From: Microcyclospora pomicola | Taxonomy: Eukaryota; Ascomycota; Dothideomycetes; Capnodiales | Direction: 5' to 3' | NCBI GenBank assembly: GCA_002786065.1 | Contig: NHNY01000018.1 | Location: 434,001-498,000 of the forward strand | DNA: 64,000 bases | Shown here: in pieces, positions 1 through 10,470 of the stretch | Numbering within the stretch: the first letter of the stretch is position 1 | Layout: each line of letters starts with the position of its first letter | Notes under the pieces: model-generated | The model's database searches: none | What the model was told of the DNA's origin: nothing | What the model saw: only the letters and a program-made list of their open reading frames with translations | Made by a program: the position numbers and the translations under genes

Positions 1-2744
1 TTTCGTGTCCACTGTTTGACAACACCAAGAATAAACTTCAGCTTCTCTGCCAGCTGGTTAGCCTTGATGATCCTCGCGCGCACACGACCTCCGCCATGAA
101 GCAGTGATGTGGTGCTGTCTGCAAAGACCTCTCTGCTGCTCACATGATGCGGTAGAAGATCTGTATTGCTACTGAGGTATGCGACCGCTTCCGTGGAGAT
201 GCATGTCATCGCCACTTGTGTGGCGTCCTCGGAGAGAACGAGCTTGGTGTGGTCCGGGAAATGTACTTGCAGAGAGCCATCGGCAAAAGCCCATATTCCA
301 ACGTTGCCAAGACGCTGGTAGAAGCGGACGAAATTGTTATCGTTCTTGGTGGAAACGATCTCATCGCCGTCAAGCGATCGAGACATGTATCTTCCAAACT
401 TTACCCATAAGACAGATAAAGTGTGCTTGCGTTCTGCTTCCACGGCTAGAGGGCCCCCTTTCACACTTCCAAGCCCCTTGTATACCTTCCTGGCAATACC
501 GGGCGCGCCAGAATCTTCGAAGATCTCGATGGGGACTTGGTCGAGGTTTGCAAAGTCGGCGCCGATGCGAGGAAGCCAGCGTTGCCCGTTTCGTACGATA
601 ACATGGGTTACAGGGGTGTCATATCTGGTGGAGGCATTGATGATGCAACCCATGGTACCATCAGACATGACATAACCTACACCGTGTTTGCGGCTGTAGT
701 CGACCCACCTCGTCACGAAGGGTAGATCTTCCGGCTTGGTGATGGCTGATTCCGTTGTCCTAGTTTGAGAAGATTTGAGAGCAGCCGCAAGATTGTCTCG
801 GAAGGCATTCAACCTTTCTAAGACCGTTTCCGGATCTGTCTTGGGAAATATGTGTGAGTCCGAGCTGAACTCAGCGTTTGGTGTTGGAAGCTTTCGTGTC
901 ATCTTCGGTGGCGGCGGAAGTCTTAATGCCTCGTGTGGTTTCCTGTCGTCTGGTTCCGGATCCGAAAGTATCTCAACAACTTCAGCAGCTTTCCTTCGTG
1001 TCCGCCTAATGGGAGACACCTGTTTCAACTCTTCCAGCGTTGCAAGAGGTCCTGTTATCTCAGGAGACATTGCTCTTTCTTTCGGCCTCGTTGTTCGCGG
1101 GCGTCTCGCAAGACTTGCATCTACACTTCTTTTAATCGTACCTGCGCGCTGAGGCTTTATTGATTCCACCTCAGATGAACCCGCTCGGCTGGTCCCAGAG
1201 GACGAATTGGTTTCCTTCAGTGCAGCGGGAATGAGCGCAGGGACCTGCCTCGTTTTGGTCACTCTCAGTGTATCGGCCAGCTCATCCTGTGCAGGTCTGG
1301 CAGACTCAGCAGCTCTGGCGCTCTCTTCGCTGATAGTCCTCGCTGCTTTGCGGACAGTCCCAGTCCTATGGGGATGAACAGTCGGCCTCGGGGGAGGCGC
1401 CATCATGCCCGAGTCTTTCGCGGTATGAAGATTGGAAACCTTCGTCCGCGTGGTCGATACTTCGTTGTGGTTGATTTCGCGCAAATTTCGATCAGGCAAT
1501 GGAGCTACGTCCGCGGGCACGGACGTGATGGGCGCAGACGAACCCCATGCGTTGACAGGCGAGAGGTAAACCACATCACTCGGAATAGGTAGCACTGGTG
1601 CAAGACCACTTGAGATCTCGCGCTCAATGTCTGCCACGACACTTCGACTCTTCTTGCTTGCACTTGCTGTGAAGCAGGTACCATCTGGCAGTTCACCGAC
1701 ACCAGATTGCTGGCACAGAGCATACCAGGTATCGGTATAACCTCGTCGTATGGTTTCTGGAGATGGTAATGTAGGTTCTGGCCACTGTGGCTCTCTTTCC
1801 CTCGCTGCCGATGGTATTCTGGTCGGGATGTATGGGATCTTGAAGAAACTGTGGCTCACAATTTGGTCCGGCTGCAATCTCATCTCTTCGGCCACCAGTA
1901 GATTGGAGACCAAGTCTCGGAGATCCTGGCTCTGTGCGGATGACGTACTAAGCTCCGGCCATGAGTACTTGCCTTGCGTAGCTTTCTTGTAGATCTCCTC
2001 TTTCGTGCTTGCATGAAACGGTGCTTTGCCGACCGCAAGTGTGAACACAATCGCTCCGATCGACCACAGATCTGCCCTCTCATCATGACCTTTACTTTTC
2101 TCCAAGATTTCCGGTGCCAAGTAGTTCGGTGTCCCACACATTGTAGTCCTTCGCTTTGCCTCCATTTCCTTTTCTGTCACCAGTAAAGCTGCCAGTCCGA
2201 AATCGCCAACCTTTACATTCATCTTGTCGTCGAGAAAGAGATTGCCAGTCTTCAGATCCCGATGAATGATATGCTTTGAGTGAAGATATTTGGCAGCACC
2301 ACATATTTGGATCACGAACCGTCGGATCTCCGGAAGTGTGAGTTGTTTTCGTTTCTTGATCATGTCCGCCAGGGAACCATTGGAGCAGAGCTCAAGCACG
2401 ACATAAGTGCTGGCTGAAAGGGAGAAGGCTCGGTAGAACGCTACCACGTTCGGGTGAGAAAGCTTGGAATGGATTTGGAGCTCAGAGATGAACTACAATA
2501 TCGATCAGCGACACAACTGCATGACAGTCGATCATTGAGATCCTACCTTTTGAGCCAACTTGGCCGGTGTGATCACGCTCTTGACAATCTTGAGTGCGAC
2601 CATCTGTCCGGTTGGTCTGCTGCCATTATACCTCTCCGCGCGATGGCAAATGGCGAATCCTCCCTTTCCCAGCGCCGATCCAGTGGCATATGTGACACCC
2701 GACGCATCAGCAATGATCGGGGGTGGTGGCTCGGCGTAAGACAT
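1..2744 (-). CDS. CDC5: Polo-like serine/threonine kinase (3' end off the window)
   Basis: Mitotic polo kinase that drives mitotic entry, anaphase and cytokinesis at spindle poles and the division site. The start is the ATG at 2742-2744 (MSYAEPPPP). Exon 1 (2744-2547) carries the glycine loop LGKGGFA (about residues 25-31) and the ATP lysine in ALKIVK. A 54-nt intron (2493-2546) follows. Exon 2 reads without interruption from 2492 to the left edge. It holds HRDLK, DFG and the CGTPNYLAPE activation segment, then a long low-complexity linker rich in Ser, Arg and Pro. From about residue 650 come polo box 1 (WVDYSRKHGVGY, SDGTMG) and, about 90 residues later, polo box 2 (VGIWAFADGSLQVHF). About 896 residues are present; the last codons and stop lie outside. 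The kinase-plus-two-polo-box order is diagnostic. Confidence 0.95.
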
Positions 2745-3544
2745 TGCTGGAATGTCTTCACGGGCACAATTGAGAAATTGTCGTCGTTGTCTTTGTGCTG
2801 ATCTGGATCTCCAAGTCGGCGCGAAGTCAATCGTCGGGTCAATACTCCCATAGCAACGGTTGCTATGCGCCAACACATATAGCACTTCACTTCAGTTCCG
2901 CTTCAGCCACACCACAATGCTACAGACTTGTATCGTACATAAATTGCATATTGCTCACACGTAGCTTTGAGCATACAATGATACACAACATGTGACTGAG
3001 AGAGATGAGGCAGTGATTGTACATATATGGCGAAGTCTCATGACTTCTCGAGTTGGATTTGGTAAGATACCTGTGTTGTAAATCTACGATGACTTTGAGA
3101 GCCCTCAAACCCTCGACGATGCTCTCCCATCACCAAACAACGAGGTGAAGAGCTCGGTATGGTACTTGGAGCCAAATAAGATGCAATCGATCTCAATGTC
3201 AACGACGACCTGTACAATCACATCGCGAATGCGTGGGCCAGCCTATCGCCACTCATAAAGCTACGCCACTGTAACAATGCAACGACACATCTTTGATGAT
3301 GCAAGCGGAGGAGAACAGAACACGACAATGAACTGAAATCCGTTCTCAAACATTTCTTGTTGCCTTATCGCATTGTAAGGAGTGACGGTGGACATGTTCA
3401 GCATTCCTATGTCCGAGAACAAAGAAGCCAACCAACGTACATTTACCATGAAGGTCGGTGTGAATTCATACAAATCCAGTCAAGGCCAACGTTAGTATTG
3501 ATCACTGGAGCCATCGTGCTCCTGATCAAACGCTTCACAACACC
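2745..3544. other. Intergenic region, divergent promoters
   Basis: Gap between the starts of the minus-strand polo kinase and the plus-strand hypothetical gene, so it should hold both promoters. I see no RNA gene, repeat or convincing coding frame in it. Confidence 0.6.
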
Positions 3545-4180
3545 ATGGCGCCTCTCACGCGCGGCAATCACAAATTGGCAAACAAGATCGCCACCCTACG
3601 TCTGCGTCTTGCTCCGCTCGTTCCTCTGCCATTCGGCCCACCACATCCAGTCTTCCCCAGGACGCTCTTAGCATATCACCTTCTGACTGAGGACGAGCTT
3701 GACTCCCTGGTATCCTATTACCACCAATCCACTCCTGGTCCATGGACACAACTCTACCCCGCGCCCATGAATTGGGATAAGGAGTTCCTTGCTCGTCCAC
3801 CACTTGCGCTACCACATCATGGCTCCGGTGGTCCTCCGGAGAGCGATGCAGACGCCGGACTGAGCAATCCAGTCGAGTCCGAGCCTCGAATGGAATTCTC
3901 AACCACAGTAAGCACGCTTCAACGCCCCGTAGAGGCAGCTGCTGGTAGAAATGGTGAAGTGGATGCGGTCAGAGCTTCCTCTGTGTTATTGAGCGACAGC
4001 GATCGGATCAGGATCAAACGAAGGAAGTTCGGCAAGTTCATAGGTTTGGTGGGCCTGGAAACACCGGCTGAAGAGATCATGAGCAGGATCCACGGCAATG
4101 CTGTCCTTGCATCGCGGAGAGCAAGGCTAGAATCGTGGAAGAAGGAGCGTGCGATATTGGGAGGACGAAAATGGGTCTAG
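3545..4180 (+). CDS. Conserved hypothetical protein, 211 aa
   Basis: Single-exon gene starting at ATG 3545 in a good context (caccATGGC) and ending TAG at 4180. I do not recognise a named domain. The N-terminus is basic and proline-rich (HKLANKIATLRLRL, then PFGPPHPVFPRTLLAYHLL) and is followed by an acidic, tryptophan-containing stretch (DELDSLVSYYHQS, NWDKEFLARPP). The middle is variable. A basic patch (RIRIKRRKFGKFIGL) and a charged helical tail (RRARLESWKKERAILGGRKWV) close it. The basic patch could be a nuclear signal. It is convergent with the citrate-lyase-like gene, with only 54 bp between the stops. Confidence 0.7.
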   Translation: MAPLTRGNHKLANKIATLRLRLAPLVPLPFGPPHPVFPRTLLAYHLLTEDELDSLVSYYHQSTPGPWTQLYPAPMNWDKEFLARPPLALPHHGSGGPPESDADAGLSNPVESEPRMEFSTTVSTLQRPVEAAAGRNGEVDAVRASSVLLSDSDRIRIKRRKFGKFIGLVGLETPAEEIMSRIHGNAVLASRRARLESWKKERAILGGRKWV

Positions 4181-4234
4181 AATTTCATCGAGTGTGATAT
4201 TACGAATAGCTGGTTCCCCAATACTTCGTTATTG

Positions 4235-5313
4235 TTATTGCGGCTCTTCATCTTTGTACTTTTCCATTAATGCCTCGACGTTCATTCCACAAAGCTCTGC
4301 TTTGGCCACTATACTTTTCGCCTTGCCGACCACAGGCACATCGATCATCTTTTCATCTAGAGTCCATGCCCCACGACCTTGCTCATCAGCTTTGCGATCT
4401 GCAATAACAATACGCACCGCCCACTCTGCCTCCTTGTCGGACGGCGAAAAGACGCTCTGGACTGTCTCCACTTGATCTGGATGGATACACTGTTTACCAT
4501 TAAAGCCAAAACGTTTTCCATTCTCAGACTCATTCGTTAGGAACTTCGTGCCCTCCTCTCCACGAAACGTCGTGGAGACAAGATCGAGAGTAGAGGGAAG
4601 GTTATGTGCACGGGCTGCTGTGACAATAGCAGAGCGGGCATACATGAATTCGTGCAGATCTGGAGTGCGCGTGATGGACAGATCGAGCGAAAAATCCTCC
4701 GCGGCAAACGTCAATCCAGAGAGGTATGGTGAAGCTTTGCAGATGGCGTTAAGATCCATTACACTCCTCGCACTCTCCACAAGTGCTACGATTCTGACCG
4801 GATTCTTGCTACCTTCAGCGTGGCGACCTGGCAGCATCTGTCGTAGGACATCGGTGACGAAATGTAAGTCTTTGGGAGCATCGACCTTGGGGACTACCAG
4901 ACAATCGATATGTTTGCCTTTGAGGATTTCCGTGAGGTCGTCTAGAGCGAAGCCAGAGTCCACACTGTTGATACGGACGGCTTGTTCACGAATCCCTGGA
5001 ACACGATCACGGTTGAGAATCTCCAGAATGTTCTTGCGTCCTTCCGGCTTCTTGGATGGGGTCACCGAGTCCTCAAGATCATATGCTACGGAATCCAAAG
5101 CTTTGATGCCCCGAGACTTCTCAAGAAACCGCATCGATGAGCCGGGCACTACATATCGTTAGCCGACCGAGAATACTTTCTTTCTGTACTGCAGAGAGTG
5201 CTCCCACGATTTGACTACTTTGCGCTCGAATACAAATTGAGGCTTCGAGGAAGAAAACGGTATTGTGACTTACCATAGAGCTGTGCTCGTCGGATGACTT
5301 GTGCTGCTGCCAT
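4235..5313 (-). CDS. Citrate lyase beta subunit-like protein (HpcH/HpaI aldolase family, CLYBL-like)
   Basis: Member of the HpcH/HpaI aldolase / citrate lyase beta family, which act on CoA esters such as malyl- or citramalyl-CoA. The eukaryotic relative CLYBL is mitochondrial. Two exons: exon 1 (5313-5274) encodes MAAAQVIRRAQLY; an intron (5149-5273; gtaagt donor, tgtag acceptor) follows; exon 2 (5148-4235) begins VPGSSMRFLEKS. The joined frame gives 317 aa. Typical features are the VPGSS start of the barrel, YDLEDSV with metal/substrate acidic residues near residue 40, VRINS, CLVVPKVDAP, ALVESARSV and the late KQCIHPDQV motif. The N-terminus is short and not a strong targeting peptide. The true substrate cannot be read from the sequence. 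Confidence 0.88.
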
Positions 5314-5641
5314 GGTGAAGTTCAACCTAGATGCAGTTGACCCGAGCAATTCGGGAGTTTGGATGACAGTGGAAGAAAGGGATTCCACATCATCTTTTGA
5401 TACCCATGGCGCGCCTGCTCGGCTACAACATGGTCAACATACGGGAATAACAAGCTGGAGTTGAGTAGAGCAACCCGAGTCAGGGCGACAGAGCTTCACG
5501 TGTCAGCATGACTAGCCGGCCTGGAACGCGGTACCTGGCTTCTAAACTCCATCTGTCGACTTCAGGAGCTTGAAACATCTCGACAAGTTGACGACTCCGA
5601 GCACAACAGTGTGGTCGCGTGCCAATCATCTGCAACACAAC
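5314..5641. promoter_or_regulatory. Shared 328-bp divergent promoter
   Basis: Head-to-head gap between the citrate-lyase-like gene (minus) and TVP23 (plus). No repeat or RNA gene is visible; promoter function is inferred from geometry only. Confidence 0.45.
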
Positions 5642-6369
5642 ATGGCAGACCTCAACAATACCCCTGGTGCGCTCAACTGGCGGCTAAGCGCGCATCCGAT
5701 CACTCTTATCACTTTCCTCGCCTTCCGCGCATGTAAGTCTTCCAGGCGAGTTCAATATACTCTGTCGCAGTCGCTCACAACTTCATTCAGCAAGTCTGCT
5801 CGTTTACCTTTTCGGTCTGATCCTCAGTAGCAATTTCGTGCTCATCTTCATCATCACTATCCTCCTCCTTGCCGCCGACTTCTACTACCTGAAGAACATC
5901 GCTGGACGTCGTCTGGTTGGACTGCGATGGTGGAATGAGATCAATCCTGCTTCTGGGGAATCAACATGGGTCTTCGAAACAGCTCCGCAACCGAATGAGC
6001 CTGGTGGAAAGCTTGTATCTGCGACGGACAAGAGGTTCTTCTGGTTGGCGCTATACTGTCAGCCAGCTTTGTGGGTTGCCTTGGCCATTGTGGCCATCGT
6101 CAAGTTTGAGTTCATTTGGTTGACACTCGTTGGTGAGTTCTATTCAAATCACGCGTCCACAGTCGTGGGCCGGTGGGCGATACGTTCAAGCACGCAAGAC
6201 TAACATTGTGCCAGTCATTGCCTTGGTCTTGACTATCACAAACACCCTAGCCTTTTCCCGATGCGACAAGTTCAGCCAAGCCAGTGGGCTGATGGAGAGA
6301 GGGCTTTACTCTGGCTCACTTGCTAGAAATGTTGGTGGTGCTCTTGTTTCCAGACTCTTCACCCGGTGA
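5642..6369 (+). CDS. TVP23: Golgi apparatus membrane protein TVP23
   Basis: Small multi-spanning Golgi membrane protein linked to vesicular transport. Three exons were joined by phase: 5642-5732, 5791-6132 and 6215-6369, giving 195 aa, the usual family length. The protein opens [19 protein letters not shown], has a hydrophobic helix ([22 protein letters not shown]) and a second ([18 protein letters not shown]). It then shows the family signature region [17 protein letters not shown], a soluble stretch with [18 protein letters not shown], and two further membrane segments ([30 protein letters not shown]). The tail [12 protein letters not shown] is typical. Both introns have GT-AG ends and restore conserved blocks at the joints. 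Confidence 0.93.
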
Positions 6370-6767
6370 GGAGCTCGAACGATGATACGATAAAGATGTT
6401 TGCAGCATAATAGTATCTGTACAAAACCCTGATTTGCCAGCATGAGAATACCTCAACAAACATCTCCAACGCAATATTTCTGGTGGCTTTGGTTATAGGC
6501 TGAGCGACACTGATTTGACTCTACTGAATATGTCTTCCGCACTTTCGCTATCAACAGACTGCTTCAGTCCTAGAACATCTGCTTATCCTTATGCCTTCAA
6601 TGACTGCGATTCCTCTGAAGGCAAGATCATAAGGCAAGATCATAAGGCAAGTTCATTGGTCGATTTCGTCTTCTACAAGAGCAAGATATGTAGTAAGTTG
6701 ATGATCATCCCATATCATGAACTCATTTTGGTAACGTCCCCTTCCCTGTTCGTTCCAACACATCGTT
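6370..6767. other. Intergenic region with a short tandem repeat
   Basis: Between the convergent TVP23 and rhodanese genes. Contains the 13-bp tandem repeat at 6620-6652; nothing else seen. Confidence 0.5.
6620..6652. repeat. 13-bp direct tandem repeat, about 2.4 copies
   Basis: The unit ggcaagatcataa is repeated twice and followed by a partial third copy (ggcaag). It is non-coding and probably a replication-slippage product. Confidence 0.85.
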
Positions 6768-7307
6768 TCACTTCCCGACATCGCCCTCAGCGCCCGACGC
6801 CTTTCCAGCCGCCGCTTCCTCGTCCTTGAACAAGGATGTCCAATACTCCTCCTCGAAGCCGTCCATCAACCTTGTAAAGTCTGCTCCGCCCTTGACCCAC
6901 CCCTTCACTCCTCCCTCCAGTACCATGACATTCATCTGCGTATCGCCAGCCACCTCGCGCACGTATTGTAAGAACCACGCGGCACACCGAACGCCGCGAC
7001 CCCGTGAAGATCCACACGTGAACACCACCCATTCCATGTCTGCCTTGTAAGCCAATTCATACAACATCCCACGATTCCACCAGAAGCCTTGCGCTGGAAT
7101 GTTCAGGCTACCACGTATACTACCACCTAGATAATCGGTTCGACGTACGTCGATAATCAGCAGCGAGGCGATCTTCATCGACAGGATCATCATCGCTCGG
7201 CGTGCTGGCATCAATGGCGCTGTCATTGTTGGGGCGGGGAAGGAGGCGTGCCATGGCTGTTCCTCTTGAGGAGCCAAGGCGGAGTCCTTAGGTGACGAAG
7301 AGGCCAT
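6768..7307 (-). CDS. Rhodanese-domain protein with CX5R active site (Cdc25/arsenate-reductase-like)
   Basis: Single exon, 179 aa, start ATG at 7305-7307 (MASSSPKDSALA). One rhodanese domain covers most of the protein: LLIIDVRRTDYLGGSIRGSLNIPAQ near residues 50-75, then WVVFTCGSSRGRG with the catalytic loop C-GSSRG-R (CX5R), and VLEGGVKGW near the C-terminus. The six-residue loop and GSSRGRG arrangement are those of small fungal Cdc25-like/Arc2-type phosphatases and arsenate reductases, which also have sulfurtransferase relatives. Phosphatase or arsenate-reductase activity is therefore likely but not proven. The tail (EEAAAGKASGAEG) is low complexity. The transposon is inserted about 430 bp upstream of its start. 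Confidence 0.85.
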   Translation of the reverse strand: MASSSPKDSALAPQEEQPWHASFPAPTMTAPLMPARRAMMILSMKIASLLIIDVRRTDYLGGSIRGSLNIPAQGFWWNRGMLYELAYKADMEWVVFTCGSSRGRGVRCAAWFLQYVREVAGDTQMNVMVLEGGVKGWVKGGADFTRLMDGFEEEYWTSLFKDEEAAAGKASGAEGDVGK

Positions 7308-7732
7308 AGTAGCAGATCCAAGTGAGGGTCTTATCTCATTCGTAATAGTGCTGGTCGGCACGCAGCCTAGCCTAATAGTAAAAGTTGCACTGTTGTTTGG
7401 GGACCGTCTGTATTCAAGGATTGCAGAACTAATCTGAGGATCTTTCGGGACTCGGCACACCAGTTCAAGAGCCTTCGATACGTCTTGACCTTACGAAGGG
7501 TGTAAGTCTCAAACGCAAGTCGTCGGTCTCGTATATTCTTGTCTGTGGTTTCCACAATGTGTTCGCTCCTTTCCTACGGAGATTTTGATTCATTTGCGGC
7601 TGAAAACCTGTCAACATATGCACGCACTTGTGGTATCAGAGAAGCATACCTGCCTTGTACACATGAAAGGTGCTTGGCCTGAGCTTCTCCGAAATACTTC
7701 TCCACGGATACACGTATTGGGTGAGCATGTAG
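7308..7732. other. Upstream region of the rhodanese gene
   Basis: Non-coding stretch between the rhodanese start and the transposon insertion point; probably its promoter. No other feature recognised. Confidence 0.5.
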
Positions 7733-7741
7733 GTAACTACA
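7733..7741. repeat. Left 9-bp target-site duplication
   Basis: gtaactaca, identical to 13861-13869 and directly abutting the left inverted repeat. A 9-bp duplication is the standard length for Mutator-like elements. Confidence 0.85.
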
Positions 7742-7776
7742 CAGGGTGCAGTTCACTCGACCTACAATGAAGATGG
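7742..7776 (+). repeat. Left terminal inverted repeat
   Basis: Begins CAGGGTGCAGTTC and contains a CTCGACCTAC block. It matches the reverse complement of 13826-13860 at 25 of 35 positions without gaps. Related CTCGACCCACC and GCTGACCTACC words recur at about 7847 and 7807, as subterminal repeats often do. Confidence 0.8.
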
Positions 7777-7856
7777 CTGGGTGCGGGAGTTGCCGGAAAG
7801 TTCGGCTGACCTACCCTAAAGTTGAAGTGCGGAGAAAGAAGTTAACTCGACCCACC

Positions 7857-8025
7857 ATTCTCAATCAATCCTAATCAGCTTCACCGACCTCCAAGACTGC
7901 CACCTCCTCAGAAGCCACTCAGAATCAATTCTCAATCAATTCCGCCTGCATTCACAGTCTATTCAGCACTTCAACTTTTTCAAAGTCCTTTAGCAATCAA
8001 TTCTCAATCAATTCTCAACACAATA
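7857..8025 (+). repeat. Leader arrays of the 11-bp unit
   Basis: Three clusters before the first ATG of the plus-strand gene: 7857-7870, about 7919-7962 and 7994-8025. The last two keep an 11-bp register (for example ATTCTCAATCA, ATTCTCAACAC), and the third ends AATAG like an intron acceptor. They may be 5'-UTR introns or subterminal protein-binding repeats. Confidence 0.7.
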
Positions 8026-8142
8026 GCACCCACCCCACAGACCAAGTTGATGAACTGCCCAGAGTACAGAGAGTATTGGGACCTTGCAGTTTCTAAGACC
8101 AGACCTTCAGGACTTAGAGCTTGGGAGACAGATGAGAATGAG

Positions 8143-9112
8143 GTGAGTGTCTGAATCAATTCTGAATGCATTCTCAACTAATTCTGAACTAGAATTGTGA
8201 CCTTTACCTAGGGGAGCACTTCTGCAGATTTGGGGTTAATAAGGATATTTGTGGTATGAGTGCATTGAGAATTCATTCTCAATCAATTCACAATTTGACA
8301 ATCAACTGACAATTAATTAGGAAATCTTTCTCACTCATAATACCTTAGTCCAGCATGCCAGAACTAGTTATGATTGCAAGTTTAAAAAGAAGAAAGGTCA
8401 AGGTGGAAATAATGTGAAGGAGAAGGCAAAGGGTATATGAATTGATTCTGAATGCATTGAAAATGCATTCAGAATATTCTTAATTGATTCTCAACTAATT
8501 CATTTCCAGATTTTTTCAAAAAGGTGATGTAGGATCATAAGAAAGCTTAGGCTTAGAAGGATGTTGAAAAGGCTGCTGCTTCTACTAGCACTCTAGCAAA
8601 TGCTGCTTCTATAAGTTGATCCTATTCTAAATGCATTCTGAATTAACTGATAATCAATTTAGCCTATCAAAGCTAGGAAAGCTGCTGCTAAAAGCAAGGC
8701 AAAGAGTAGGAGGAAGAACAGAAAGTGAGTTCTTAATGCATTAAGAATGTATTCTAAATACAGTCCTGTAAGATAAGAGGTTTTGAATAAGATGTTAATA
8801 CATTCTGAATTAATTAGTATTCCACCTAATACTGTCACTGGCTCCACACCTACCTCTACCACTAATGCCTCTGCCTCTAGCTCTAGGACTCAGAATGCAC
8901 CTAGCCTAGTTGCTCCTCCTACTACCACATAAAATACTATAGGAGGAAGAGTTATAACTAGGTTGCAAGCAGCAAGGAACCTAGTTACTTAGGTAGTTAT
9001 GTCTCTAGGTAATCCTAGGTATGAGGATGAGACTTATTCTAATTTGTGAGTGCTAAATGCTTTCTGAAAGCATTCTAAATACATTCAGAATGCTAAGCTA
9101 TGATTCTTTCAG
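8143..9112 (+). repeat. Intron set of the plus-strand gene built from 11-bp units
   Basis: Introns 8143-8192, 8254-8320, 8433-8509, 8615-8662, 8725-8817 and 9046-9112 start GTGAG, GTATG, GTATAT or similar and end in AG. Inside each, units such as ATTCTGAATGC, ATTCTCAACTA, ATTGAGAATTC and ATTCAGAATGC follow one another at mostly 11-bp steps. The 9-bp core ATTCWGAAT is palindromic. Confidence 0.8.
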
Positions 9113-9908
9113 AAATGAGACTAGGGGACATAGAGAAAATTCTGTGTAAGTATGATTTATTTTCTGTGTATGAATGTTTTATGAATTAATTTTGAATTAA
9201 TTCTGATAGCACTTCGACCTCTAGCAAAATTCTGTAAGTCTTACATTGTTCGTTTAAAGACTATTGTCAATTCATTCTGAATGAATTAATAATAGTCTTC
9301 ATCGTAATATAATAGCTATTACTTATTAACTAACGATATATAGCGACCGATCTGAGACGCCTCTGCCAACTACGCCTCTACTAACTACTATGCCTATCCG
9401 CTCTCCTATCGATAATACTAAGTTCGTCTCTTAATCTAACGACAATTACTGCCTATTTAGTTCGGAAACTATTGACATTATATTGTTAGTACTCTTAGGC
9501 AGCAATTGAGTAAGCCACTTTTCCCTCGCTTTAGTAATAGTAAGCTAGACTATAGTACAGCGATCAAATATCTTCGAGACAAGTTCGATATCCGTAGGCC
9601 TTACTTAGCTTGTCGCACAAGTAGCAAAACAGGTAAGAGCTGCTTTACCTATATGTTAACAAATTCACAATTTAATATTAATCGATTTAGTATGTCTCTA
9701 GCCTAGCTGCTTGCGACAAAATATATAGGCGGATATTACGGACGCTAATATACGCTGTAGTGCTAGGGTTAGGATAGAACAAGCGCATTTACAGAGGGTT
9801 TAGAGAGAGCAAGAGCAAGCAGCGTAGTTACAATCGCAATTAACTAAGAATTGATTCTCATAATATTGACGATATTGTCTTATTCGATCGACATTAGAAT
9901 CTTAATAC

Positions 9909-10200
9909 ATTCCTTTCTGCTCTGCGCTATATAAACTGTACTACCTTAAGATAGACAACCTCTGCTTCTTGTTAATAAACACAGATAGAGCTAGCCTTTT
10001 ACAGCAAGTCTACGCAATGCTGTAGAACTACTACTTATTAGTTTAACTATAGATTGTACTCGAATAGATAAGATGTAATTGAGAATCAACATTCAATCGA
10101 TCTCTATTTGATTGACATTGTGCTCTTAATGGCATTGCTTTTGCTCCGCCATATATACTCTAGAGTTTGCTCTAACTACCTTAAGACAGACACCTTCAAC
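9909..10200 (+). repeat. Diverged tandem duplication of about 230 bp
   Basis: Matching blocks in the same order: attcctttctgctctgcg... near 9909 against attgcttttgctccgcc... near 10134, and ctaccttaagatagacaacct at 9941 against ctaccttaagacagacacctt at 10176. This may be an old exon duplication within the unknown gene. Confidence 0.5.
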
Positions 10201-10470
10201 ACTAAATATGTCGTCTAGACTACTATAGACTATAGCGATGAAGAGATAAAGTCACTTCTGATCGAGTAGATCTGCTTAACGATAGCGACAATAGCGAAAT
10301 CATAACTTCGTCTGCTACAGACAAGCAACGCATCGCGGAGTTAGAAGCCACAGTCAAGAAACACAACATCGCAAGATTTAAGAGTACGATACTCGTCGCC
10401 CTAGTATATTAGGTAGGTTTATATAGCTATAAGTCTTCATCTGTGATGTCTCAATTAATCGTCAATGTAT

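Larger units (their letters stand above)
8050..10440 (+). pseudogene. Multi-exon gene of unknown function carried by the MULE, degenerate
   Basis: The first ATG (8050) opens MNCPEYREYWDLAVSKT. Plausible introns lie at 8143-8192, 8254-8320, 8433-8509, 8615-8662, 8725-8817 and 9046-9112, with further ones after 9150. Exon pieces between them read as protein: FLTHNTLVQHARTSYDC, a Lys/Arg-rich stretch that could be a nuclear signal (KAAAKSKAKSRRKNRK), a Ser/Thr/Pro linker, and two coiled-coil-like stretches near 9720-9840 and 10277-10380 (KQRIAELEATVKKHN). Phase does not close between exons 2/3 and 4/5, so either indels or different junctions exist. Premature stops are almost all TAA/TAG at likely Gln codons. 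I do not recognise the family; a DNA-binding accessory protein or a captured host gene are both possible. The 3' boundary is approximate. Confidence 0.5.
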
